55,180 bases of DNA from Betaproteobacteria bacterium (GTDB taxonomy: Bacteria > Pseudomonadota > Gammaproteobacteria > Burkholderiales > Methylophilaceae): contig JAHZMC010000087.1 in assembly GCA_022599515.1 (NCBI GenBank), forward strand, positions 1-55,180, written 5' to 3'. The position numbers were made by a program, and so were the translations under genes. Of this stretch, positions 47,684-55,180 are shown piece after piece. The notes under the pieces were generated by a model. That model worked only from the letters and a program-made list of their open reading frames with translations. It was not told where the DNA came from and made no database searches. How positions within the stretch are numbered: the stretch's first letter is position 1; each line of letters begins with the position of its first letter.

Positions 47684-48121
47684 ATGGTAGACAACCAAGA
47701 GTGCGTATTGTGCCAACCCAGTGCGCATCTTATTTTATGGCAAGATGATTTTTGTCGAGTTGTGTTACTCAATGATGCAGATTATCCCGCTTATTGCCGC
47801 GTAGAATTAAAAACACACGTCAAAGAAATGACTGATTTAGCACCAGCCGATCGTGCGTGCACCATGAAAGTCGTGCTTGCCGTTGAAACCGCCATGCGCG
47901 AAGTCATCCAACCAGATAAAATCAACTTAGCCAGCTTAGGCAACAAAACACCACATATGCATTGGCATATCATTCCAAGATTTGAAACGGACAAACACTT
48001 TCCGAATAGTCATTGGGGGGAAGCAACACAGACAGGCAAACAACCTGCGCTCTCACTGGCTGTATTAGGTCAATTAAAAACAAAGATTACCGCACACATT
48101 ACTTGTGCTTTAGGCGAATAA
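47684..48121 (+). CDS. HIT-family nucleotide-binding protein
   Basis: 145 residues of the histidine-triad hydrolase superfamily. The triad HMHWHIIPRF occurs at about residues 88-97, preceded by INLASLGNKTPHMH. The family usually hydrolyses nucleotide phosphoramidates or similar, but the substrate here is not predictable. A CVLCQ pair near the N-terminus (residues 6-9) is common in this subgroup. It is immediately downstream of nadA, with no gap. Confidence 0.9.
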   Translation: MVDNQECVLCQPSAHLILWQDDFCRVVLLNDADYPAYCRVELKTHVKEMTDLAPADRACTMKVVLAVETAMREVIQPDKINLASLGNKTPHMHWHIIPRFETDKHFPNSHWGEATQTGKQPALSLAVLGQLKTKITAHITCALGE

Positions 48122-48122
48122 A

Positions 48123-48437
48123 CTAATCGATTAACAAGCGCTTTACAACGTTGTTATTGATTAAGTGACTTTCGACAATCTCATCAATATCGTCATTATC
48201 CACAAAAGTATACCAAACCGCCTCAGGATAAACCACCATCAACGGACCCTCTCCACAACGGTCAAAACACCCCGCACGATTCACCCGCACTTTGTCTTTT
48301 CCACTTAATCCTAATTTTTTAACATGTGATTTCATATAATCAAAAGCCGCTTCCGCGCCTTTATCTTGGCAACATGATTCACCATCTGGACGTTGGTTTA
48401 AGCAGAAAAAGATGTGGTGTTTAAAGTGGTTATTCAT
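48123..48437 (-). CDS. Thioredoxin-like [2Fe-2S] ferredoxin
   Basis: 104 residues with four candidate cluster cysteines: FCLNQRPDGESCCQDKG (N-terminal) and RAGCFDRCGEGPLMVVYP (about 58-75), the Shethna-type or NuoE-like pattern. Ends with WYTFVDNDDIDEIVESHLI. Role unknown; such small ferredoxins are often orphan. It converges on the HIT gene. Confidence 0.88.
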   Translation of the reverse strand: MNNHFKHHIFFCLNQRPDGESCCQDKGAEAAFDYMKSHVKKLGLSGKDKVRVNRAGCFDRCGEGPLMVVYPEAVWYTFVDNDDIDEIVESHLINNNVVKRLLID

Positions 48438-48515
48438 AAATATAATCCAAAAATACTGATAAAAAGATTAGTACAGCAAACAAAATTACGCCACATGACA
48501 TTGAAAGATAATGAC

Positions 48516-49475
48516 TTATTTTGTGTAGAGGGCATCCTCGTTGGTAAAAGTCCAAGTCCTGGCAATCCGTAAAATATCAGTTGTCTTTTTCATCTTCTCA
48601 GAGAAATTTGCATATGGCGCAGCCAGCTTAACAATATTAATCGCGGCATCGTCCAGTATTTTAGATCCAGAGCTTTTATCAATCGTAATGCCTTCAACAG
48701 AACCATCGGCTCGAATAGATACAGTTAATTGCAATGTGCCATAGATTTTCTGCGCTCTTGCGGTTGTGGGGTAATTCATATTACCAATGCGCTCCACTTT
48801 TTGACGCCACGCCTCTAGGTATAAGGCATCATCAGCTTCTTTGGTTCGCGCGCCAAGTAAGCGCCGTTTTGGTCGCTTTTGATACCCTTCTTGTTGTTTG
48901 GCAATTTGCGCTTCTAAGCGGTCAATTTCTATACTGGCTGCCAATAAGTCATCTCGATTGAGTTTTCTTGAAATTAAGTTTTCTTGCGCTAGCTCAGGTT
49001 CCACTACCCGCGTCGTTGTCTTTTTTTCCGAGTCTGATGCAACTTTTTTGTCGGATTTAAGCTGCGTTAACAACACTTTTGCTTGCTTCTCCAAATCTTT
49101 TACCTTCTTTTCTTCTTGCTCTTCATTCGCTTTTAATTTTACTAACTTTGCTGCTATCTCCGCTTCTTTTTTTTCTTGAAATTTAACTTCAGCTTTTTGA
49201 CGTGGCGGTGCAGGTAACACCGTTTTCATTTGTCGATTGTCATCGGTATTGCCTCCGCGATCTAGATTTGCTTGGGCAAGTAACTCGGCATTGTCAGGCG
49301 CTTGTTCCGTTTTAGCATTCACTAACACTACTTCAAGCGAAGGTAAGCGCTTAATTGCTTCTTTTAACTCTGGCTCAAATTTAACAGCAAGTAACACAGC
49401 ATGCACAGCAACGGAAAACCAAATGGCTATGGCAAAAGGCGTTAAATTTTTTAAGAAATTATCCACTCGACTCAC
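48516..49475 (-). CDS. TonB-family energy transducer protein
   Basis: 319 residues: one N-terminal TM helix (about 12-30, PFAIAIWFSVAVHAVLLAV), a long charged coiled coil rich in Lys and Glu (about 90-150), and a TonB C-terminal domain (RIGNMNYPTTARAQKIYGTLQLTVSIRADGSVEGI, about 220-310). The classic Pro-rich spacer is replaced by the coiled coil, as in TolA-like or TonB2 proteins. No ExbB/ExbD genes are adjacent. Its ATG overlaps the mpl stop by 4 nt. Confidence 0.92.
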   Translation of the reverse strand: MSRVDNFLKNLTPFAIAIWFSVAVHAVLLAVKFEPELKEAIKRLPSLEVVLVNAKTEQAPDNAELLAQANLDRGGNTDDNRQMKTVLPAPPRQKAEVKFQEKKEAEIAAKLVKLKANEEQEEKKVKDLEKQAKVLLTQLKSDKKVASDSEKKTTTRVVEPELAQENLISRKLNRDDLLAASIEIDRLEAQIAKQQEGYQKRPKRRLLGARTKEADDALYLEAWRQKVERIGNMNYPTTARAQKIYGTLQLTVSIRADGSVEGITIDKSSGSKILDDAAINIVKLAAPYANFSEKMKKTTDILRIARTWTFTNEDALYTK

Positions 49476-50839
49476 ATCAACGTATCAAGAAGTTTTTGAT
49501 GAATGCCACCGAAGCCGCCATTACTCATCACCAAAATATGATCGCCTGCTTGTGCCATTTTCGCTATCGCCGCAATCAAACCATCCAAGTCGGTAAACAC
49601 CTGAGATTTATGTGCGATGGTTTGCAAGGCTTCTGCAACATCCCAATCGACATTGCCACCGTAACAAAATACTGCATCAGCATCAACCAAGCTGGCTGGT
49701 AATGCGGCTTTCGTTGTACCTAGTTTCATCGTATTAGAGCGTGGTTCTAATACTGCCAAAATCCGCGCTTTCCCAACTTTATCTCGCAACCCGGCGATCG
49801 TAGTTGCAATGGCAGTCGGATGATGGGCGAAGTCATCATAAACATGAATATTGCTGACCACACCGCGTAACTCCATGCGACGTTTTACATTTTTAAACGC
49901 AGTTAATGCGGCAATACTTTGTTCGACTGGCACGCCCACGTGCCTCGCTGCAGCAATACTGGCCAAAGCATTCATTTGATTGTGTCGACCAATGATGTCC
50001 CAAGCTAAACGCCCTTGCAGTGCTGAGCCAAACATCACATCAAAACTGCCATCGCTTTGTGCATTTTTTGCGTGCCATTTATCTTCACTACCGAAGATTT
50101 CAACTGGCGTCCAACAACCTTTCTCTATCACCCGTTGCAAACTGGCTTCTACATTACTCACAAGTAGACCATTTTGCGGAATGGTTCTAACAAGATGATG
50201 AAATTGTTTTTCAATCGCAGCTAAATCTTCAAAAATATCCGCATGATCAAATTCTAAATTATTCAGCACCGCGGTGCGTGGGTGGTAATGCACAAATTTA
50301 GAACGTTTATCAAAAAATGCTGTGTCGTACTCGTCTGCTTCAATGACAAAAAAAGGCGAAATACTGTTTGCATCTTGCATGGGCTGACTTGGCAAACGCG
50401 CTGAAACGGCAAAGTTTTCAGGCACGCCACCAATTAAAAACCCTGGTGATAAACCTGCGTATTCTAATATCCAGGCTAACATGGATGAAGTAGTTGTTTT
50501 GCCATGCGTCCCAGCAACAGCGAGCACCCACTTTCCTTGCAACACATGCTCAGCGAGCCATTGCGGCCCTGAAATATACGGTAATCCTTGGTTTAAGATT
50601 TCCTCCATCAATGGATTGCCGCGACTCACAGCATTACCAATCACATAGATATCTGGATTAAGTTTGGTTTGTTCAGGGGTATAGCCTTCAATCAATTGAA
50701 TGCCTTTCGCTTCCAACTGGGTGCTCATGGGTGGGTATACATTGGCATCACAGCCAGTGACTTTATAACCAGATTGTTGAGCAAGCGCAGCAATACCGCC
50801 CATAAAAGTGCCGCAGATACCTAATATATGAATATGCAT
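49472..50839 (-). CDS. mpl: UDP-MurNAc:L-Ala-gamma-D-Glu-meso-DAP ligase
   Basis: Reattaches the recycled tripeptide to UDP-MurNAc. 455-residue Mur ligase family protein. The N-terminus MHIHILGICGTFMGGIAALA is the UDP-binding loop; the ATP P-loop is in VAGTHGKTTTSSMLAW (about 110); PFFVIEADEYDTAFFDKRSKF and LNNLEFDHADIF are the Mpl-specific blocks; YDDFAHHPTAI is in the C-terminal domain. It pairs functionally with the AmpG-like permease in this window. Confidence 0.95.
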   Translation of the reverse strand: MHIHILGICGTFMGGIAALAQQSGYKVTGCDANVYPPMSTQLEAKGIQLIEGYTPEQTKLNPDIYVIGNAVSRGNPLMEEILNQGLPYISGPQWLAEHVLQGKWVLAVAGTHGKTTTSSMLAWILEYAGLSPGFLIGGVPENFAVSARLPSQPMQDANSISPFFVIEADEYDTAFFDKRSKFVHYHPRTAVLNNLEFDHADIFEDLAAIEKQFHHLVRTIPQNGLLVSNVEASLQRVIEKGCWTPVEIFGSEDKWHAKNAQSDGSFDVMFGSALQGRLAWDIIGRHNQMNALASIAAARHVGVPVEQSIAALTAFKNVKRRMELRGVVSNIHVYDDFAHHPTAIATTIAGLRDKVGKARILAVLEPRSNTMKLGTTKAALPASLVDADAVFCYGGNVDWDVAEALQTIAHKSQVFTDLDGLIAAIAKMAQAGDHILVMSNGGFGGIHQKLLDTLM

Positions 50840-51084
50840 GTCTATTTTATTTCTGCTTGATTATTTCTGTTCGTTTATTTGCAAAATTGAATACGAGCCT
50901 AGCCTTTTAATCAACCCTATTGCCAAATAGAAACGAAGCAATATTGTCTCTCCATTTTTGTCAAAAAATGATTAAAGTTATGCGTTAATTTGTCGTTATA
51001 CAGATGTGTGGCTATAACGTAATAATAAGCCAAAGTAACCCTAAAAAGACAGATTTAATGTGATTATATAGAGAAGACAGTTAA
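50840..51084. other. Intergenic region between mpl and the EAL-HDOD pseudogene
   Basis: About 245 nt of AT-rich sequence. A possible promoter for the pseudogene is present around 50990-51020, but no other feature or repeat was seen. Confidence 0.4.
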
Positions 51085-52343
51085 ATGAACCAGCCAATCA
51101 TTCCAACAACTGAGATTGATACCAGTTAAGTTTTTTTAGGGCTTCATCTGATACTAAATGGGCAACAACAAACCATTGATTACGAATTATTATTTCGTGC
51201 AAAAGTTTAGGATAGCAATACCAATATCGATGACTTATCAGCCACTTCTGGTGTGATTGTTAATCTGCTCAGCCAATTTGGTAATGACCAGATTCTGCAA
51301 AATAAATTGGGGTTTTGAAATATTGCAGCCAGTTCGCTGATGTGAGATACCATCGAGTTATTACCAGTGAAGCGCATTGCATTAGAAATACTGGAAGACA
51401 TTCCTATTAATGCGCAAATCATCACAAGATGCAAAGCATTAAAAGAGTTGAGTTTTAAGATAGCGATTGTCGATTATGCCAATCGATCTGAGCATATCGT
51501 GTTATTACCGCATGTGAATTATGTCAAAATTGATTTATTAACAATCTCACTTGAGCAAGCAGCAACTTATATCGCAGTCATACGCAAAAAATCGGCCGCC
51601 AAAATTGTGGCTGAAAAAGTAGAAGACGAAGTAATTTTTTAGCTTGTCAACAGCTTAATTTTGATGCTTATCATGGTTACTTTTTTGCCAAACCAACCAT
51701 CTTAAACGGAGCACAACCTCAGCCCGATCAAATGTGTTTGATGCGCATGATTGGTATGCTGCTTTGTGATGCTGATTTAGTTGAGCTGGAAAATTTGTTC
51801 AAGAACGCGCTAGTTTAACGCTTGGTTTGTTAAAACTGGTTAATTATGTTGGCGTTATTGGTGGTAGAGAACCAGTTCAATCTATCCGCCAAGCGATTAT
51901 GACGTTAGGTCAAAAACAGATGTTACGTTGGGTGCAATTACTGATGTATGCAGCACCGAGCAACCCTGCCAGTGACGCCATTATGTTACAAGTTGCTAAT
52001 CGCGCTCGATTAATGGAACTCATCGCCCAAAAAACTGAGAGTTATCAAGCTAACTTTAGCGAACAGGCTTTTATGGTTGGTATGCTACCAATGGCAGATG
52101 ATGTCATTCATTCTCCGTTAGAAGAAATTGAATGATATTGGGCTTTCTAGCAGTCTTAAAAAAGCCATTCTCGAACAAACTGGAACGCATGGCCAACTAT
52201 TAAAATTGGTTAAAGACGTGGAGTTGGGTAACTTTGATGCTACCCATTATGAACTCAATGGATTGGATATTTCAGCGGAAGATTTACTGAATATCCAAGT
52301 CGAATGCATTGAATGGTCAAATCAGCTGAGCGGAACGAATTAA
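51085..52343 (+). pseudogene. Decayed EAL-HDOD (YuxH-type) signalling gene
   Basis: Homology continues over all the parts when frames are joined. The EAL-like domain begins VFLGLHLILNGQQQTIDYELLFRA (a GRQPI-type start degraded) and continues LEILEDIPINAQIITRCKAL, HVNYVKIDLL and AAKIVAEKVEDEVIF. The HDOD part includes QPDQMCLMRMIGMLLCDADLVELENLF, LLKLVNYVGV, ALRWVQLL-like LRWVQLLMYA and GMLPMADDV. Stops in the first frame: TAA 51127, TAG 51208, TGA 51316, TGA 51343, TAG 51640. Frameshifts occur near 51643, 51810 and 52131. The ATG at 51085 still has a GAGAAG ribosome site. Old-style decay, not a sequencing slip. Confidence 0.9.
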
Positions 52344-52367
52344 GCGCCCAGCCAGCTGATTATCCAT

Positions 52368-55180
52368 TTAACTTAAGTTAGGCGAAAGCCAACGCTCTAG
52401 ATAGTCCTTCGGTAAGTTTCGACGCGTCGCCATTTCTTCTAATTGATCCGTGCCTATTTTATCCACACTAAAATACTTACTTTCTGGATGGGCAAAATAG
52501 AAGCCACTGACTGCGGCGGCCGGCATCATGGCAAAGCTTTCTGTTAGCTGCATGCCAATTTCATCACATTGCAATAGCTTAAACATGTTCGTTTTAACCG
52601 TATGATCTGGGCAAGCTGGATAACCAGGCGCAGGACGAATACCTTGATATTCTTCTTTAATTAAAGCTTCTGTATCTAATTTTTCTTTAGGCGCATAACC
52701 CCATAAATCTGTTCTAATTCGTTCATGCATATATTCAGCAAAAGCTTCAGCTAAACGATCCGCCAATGATTGGAACATGATACCGCTGTAATCATCGTTG
52801 GCATCTCTGAAGCGTTTAGCGATTTTGTCGATACCCAAGCCGCCAGTCACCGCAAACAAACCAATATAATCATCCGCCTCACCTTTTGGTGCAATAAAGT
52901 CGGCTAAGCATTGGTTTGGACGTGGCACGCCATCAATCACTGGTTTTTGCGTTTGTTGACGCATACCATAGTAAGTAAACGCGATCTCATTGCGGCTTTC
53001 ATCAGTGTAAATTTCAATATCATCATCATTGACCATGTTGGCTGGCATCAATGCAATCACACCGTTTGCGCTGAGCCAGCGACCATCAATCACTTTTTTC
53101 AACATGTCTTTTGCTTCAGCAAAAACCTTGGTTGCCGCTTCACCCACAACTGCATCGTCTAAAATTGCTGGGTAAGAACCTGCTAAATCCCATGTTTGGA
53201 AGAAAGGTCCCCAATCGATATATTGCGCGATTAAGCTTAAATCAATATTTTTAAACACACGGCGACCAATAAACTTTGGCTTTACTGGCGCATTGTCACC
53301 TGCAAAAGTTAATTTCGCTTTATTCGCTCGCGCTTGTGCAATGGTCAGCATCGGCACGCCTTTTTTATTGGCATGTTGCGTACGTGCTTTTTCGTAATCG
53401 GCTTGGATTTCAGCTAAGTAAGCGCCACGCGTTTCTGGCGTGAGTAGGTTTTGCATAACCGAAACAGAGCGTGAAGCATCTGGCACATAAACGACAGGGC
53501 CTTCATAATGCGGCGCAATTTTTACGGCCGTGTGCGCACGCGAAGTAGTGGCTCCACCAATCAGTAAGGGCGTTTTCAAACCACTAAAATGCGGATCGCG
53601 TTGCATTTCTTTAGCGATATAAGTCATCTCTTCTAATGATGGTGTGATCAAACCGCTTAAGCCAATAATATCGGCGTTCTCTGCTTTTGCCATCGCCAAA
53701 ATCTCAGCGGCAGGCACCATCACGCCCATATTCACCACTTCAAAGTTATTACATTGCAGCACAACACTCACAATATTTTTACCAATATCATGCACATCGC
53801 CTTTGACTGTTGCAATCACCACTTTGCCTTTTGGCTTAGCGACAATACCTGTACGTGCTTCTTCTGCGGCTTTTTCTGCTTCAATAAATGGAATTAGATG
53901 GGCAACAGCTGCTTTCATCACGCGAGCAGATTTCACCACTTGGGGTAAAAACATTTTGCCTTGACCAAATAAATCACCGACCACATTCATGCCATCCATT
54001 AATGGACCTTCAATCACATGAATAGGCCGACCATTTTTTGCTGCTACTGCTAAACGCGCTTCTTCGGTATCTTCCACAATAAAATCAGTAATCCCATGCA
54101 CCATGGCATGGCTAAGCCGTTTTTCAACGGTAACAGGACTCTCAAGCGTACCGCGCCACTCTAATGTCGTGCTTTCTTTTTTATCACTCGCCACCAAGGT
54201 GCCAGCGATTTCAATCATGCGTTCCGTTGCATCATCGCGTCGGTTTAACACAACATCTTCTACGCGCTCACGCAGCTCGTCGGACAAGTCGTCGTAAACG
54301 CCCATCATGCCTGCGTTGACGATACCCATGGTCATACCTGCTTTAATTGCATGGTAGAGAAAAACGGTATGAATCGCTTCACGCGCAGGATTGTTACCAC
54401 GGAAGCTGAAGCTCACATTTGAGACACCACCAGAGATTTTAGCATGCGGTAAGTTTTGTTTAATCCACCGCGTTGCATCAATAAAATCGACCGCATAATT
54501 GTTATGCTCTTCAATACCAGTCGCAATCGCAAAAATATTCGGGTCGAAAATAATATCTTCTGGCGGAAAATCATTGGCCACAAGTAAATCGTAAGCACGT
54601 TTACAGATTTCTGTTTTACGCGCAAAGGTGTCGGCTTGGCCTTTTTCATCAAACGCCATCACAATCACGGCCGCGCCATAGCGGCGACATAATTTAGCTT
54701 GGCGTAAAAATTCAGCCTCGCCCTCTTTCATTGAGATTGAATTAACAATCGCTTTACCTTGCACACACTTCAAACCCGCTTCAAGCACTCCCCATTTGGA
54801 AGAGTCCAGCATGATTGGTACGCGGGCAATATCGGGTTCTGAAGCCACCAGATTCAGGAAGTGCGTCATGGCCTTGACCGCATCCAACATGCCTTCATCC
54901 ATATTGATATCAATGATTTGCGCACCATTTTCTACTTGCTGTCTGGCAACACTCAACGCTTCTTCATATTGCTCATTGATAATCAATCGGGCAAAGGCTT
55001 TGGAGCCAGTGACGTTAGTCCGTTCACCAACGTTTACATATAAAGAGTCTTCATCAATGATAAAAGGTTCTAAACCAGCCAATTTAGTGACTGGTGCTTG
55101 CGTTGGAATTTGACGGGGCGGACAATCTTTAACGGCGTTATAAATCGCCTTAATATGTGGCGGCGTAGTACCACAGCAGC
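52368..55180 (-). CDS. metH: Cobalamin-dependent methionine synthase, 5' end outside the window
   Basis: Partial at the window edge; about 937 residues are visible out of roughly 1230. The frame runs off the window at CCGTTPPHI, the homocysteine-domain zinc-ligand motif. Then follow the pterin domain ([19 protein letters not shown]), the B12 cap and binding domain with the DxHxxG of [18 protein letters not shown], and the SAM-activation domain ([15 protein letters not shown]). A TTG at 55082 looks like an ORF start but is internal. B12-dependent methionine synthesis follows from this gene; any riboswitch lies outside. It converges on the EAL pseudogene, 24 nt away. Confidence 0.97.
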   Translation of the reverse strand, partial: CCGTTPPHIKAIYNAVKDCPPRQIPTQAPVTKLAGLEPFIIDEDSLYVNVGERTNVTGSKAFARLIINEQYEEALSVARQQVENGAQIIDINMDEGMLDAVKAMTHFLNLVASEPDIARVPIMLDSSKWGVLEAGLKCVQGKAIVNSISMKEGEAEFLRQAKLCRRYGAAVIVMAFDEKGQADTFARKTEICKRAYDLLVANDFPPEDIIFDPNIFAIATGIEEHNNYAVDFIDATRWIKQNLPHAKISGGVSNVSFSFRGNNPAREAIHTVFLYHAIKAGMTMGIVNAGMMGVYDDLSDELRERVEDVVLNRRDDATERMIEIAGTLVASDKKESTTLEWRGTLESPVTVEKRLSHAMVHGITDFIVEDTEEARLAVAAKNGRPIHVIEGPLMDGMNVVGDLFGQGKMFLPQVVKSARVMKAAVAHLIPFIEAEKAAEEARTGIVAKPKGKVVIATVKGDVHDIGKNIVSVVLQCNNFEVVNMGVMVPAAEILAMAKAENADIIGLSGLITPSLEEMTYIAKEMQRDPHFSGLKTPLLIGGATTSRAHTAVKIAPHYEGPVVYVPDASRSVSVMQNLLTPETRGAYLAEIQADYEKARTQHANKKGVPMLTIAQARANKAKLTFAGDNAPVKPKFIGRRVFKNIDLSLIAQYIDWGPFFQTWDLAGSYPAILDDAVVGEAATKVFAEAKDMLKKVIDGRWLSANGVIALMPANMVNDDDIEIYTDESRNEIAFTYYGMRQQTQKPVIDGVPRPNQCLADFIAPKGEADDYIGLFAVTGGLGIDKIAKRFRDANDDYSGIMFQSLADRLAEAFAEYMHERIRTDLWGYAPKEKLDTEALIKEEYQGIRPAPGYPACPDHTVKTNMFKLLQCDEIGMQLTESFAMMPAAAVSGFYFAHPESKYFSVDKIGTDQLEEMATRRNLPKDYLERWLSPNLS

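Noticed and set aside
48898..49179. Plus-strand ORFs opposite the TonB-like gene
   Set aside because: They mirror the Lys/Glu-rich coiled coil as Ser/Phe-rich text with no domain, start context or homology.
51207..51434. Minus-strand ORF over the EAL-HDOD region
   Set aside because: Its sequence is the complement of recognisable EAL-domain coding and has no family features of its own.
55050..55082. TTG at 55082 as the true metH start, giving a shortened MetH
   Set aside because: The frame is open to the window edge and carries the CCGTTP zinc motif of the homocysteine domain, so the gene continues outside.

Overview
The window looks like ordinary chromosome from a betaproteobacterium, most likely a Methylophilaceae-like member of the Nitrosomonadales. 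This rests on gene order (mreBCD-mrdA-rodA-rlpA-dacA-ybeD-lipB-lipA; metX-metW; rpe next to trpEGDC; gatCAB divergent from mreB), on the Acidithiobacillus-type gshA followed by gshB, and on the moderately AT-rich, ATTA-heavy codon use. No tRNA, rRNA, CRISPR array, prophage or intact insertion sequence was seen. The assignment is from recognition of protein families, not from a search.

Layout. 1-6.3 kb (minus strand): hemB, then a compact tryptophan block read rpe - trpL - trpE - trpG - trpD - DUF3465 lipoprotein - trpC. 6.5-9.8 kb (plus): hemA, prfA, prmC, with a palindromic repeat inserted in frame inside prmC. 9.9-12.2 kb: a BLUF blue-light sensor, then metX-metW. 12.3-18.7 kb: a small membrane protein and a complete RND tripartite efflux operon preceded by an SD-sequestering leader. 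18.8-24.9 kb: DUF481 outer-membrane protein, a secreted unknown, an AmpG-like permease, DUF1223, xth, pyrE, and a DUF4124 gene with an apparent premature amber codon. 24.9-28.2 kb (minus): gatCAB. 28.3-37.7 kb (plus): the rod-shape and cell-wall block, then lipoate genes. 37.7-42 kb: gshA, gshB, apbE, a NusG-II protein and a Gx-type membrane protein. 42-46.5 kb: lptM, lysA, a 22-codon lipoprotein, purU, ispH, nudB. 46.6-50.8 kb: nadA, HIT protein, [2Fe-2S] ferredoxin, TonB protein, mpl. 51.1-52.3 kb: a decayed EAL-HDOD gene. 52.4 kb to the end: metH, cut by the window edge.

Most genes are housekeeping. The most interesting content lies in leaders and broken genes. (1) The trp block has a 16-residue leader peptide with three Trp codons, embedded in a nested fold whose outer 14-bp stem holds the trpE Shine-Dalgarno. 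(2) The efflux operon has a 7-codon upstream ORF that overlaps the anti-Shine-Dalgarno arm of a perfect 12-bp inverted repeat. This is the arrangement expected for induction by ribosome stalling. (3) prmC carries an in-frame palindromic repeat, comparable in principle to the Rickettsia palindromic elements. (4) DUF4124, the EAL-HDOD gene and a TonB-C-like gene show three different grades of gene decay.
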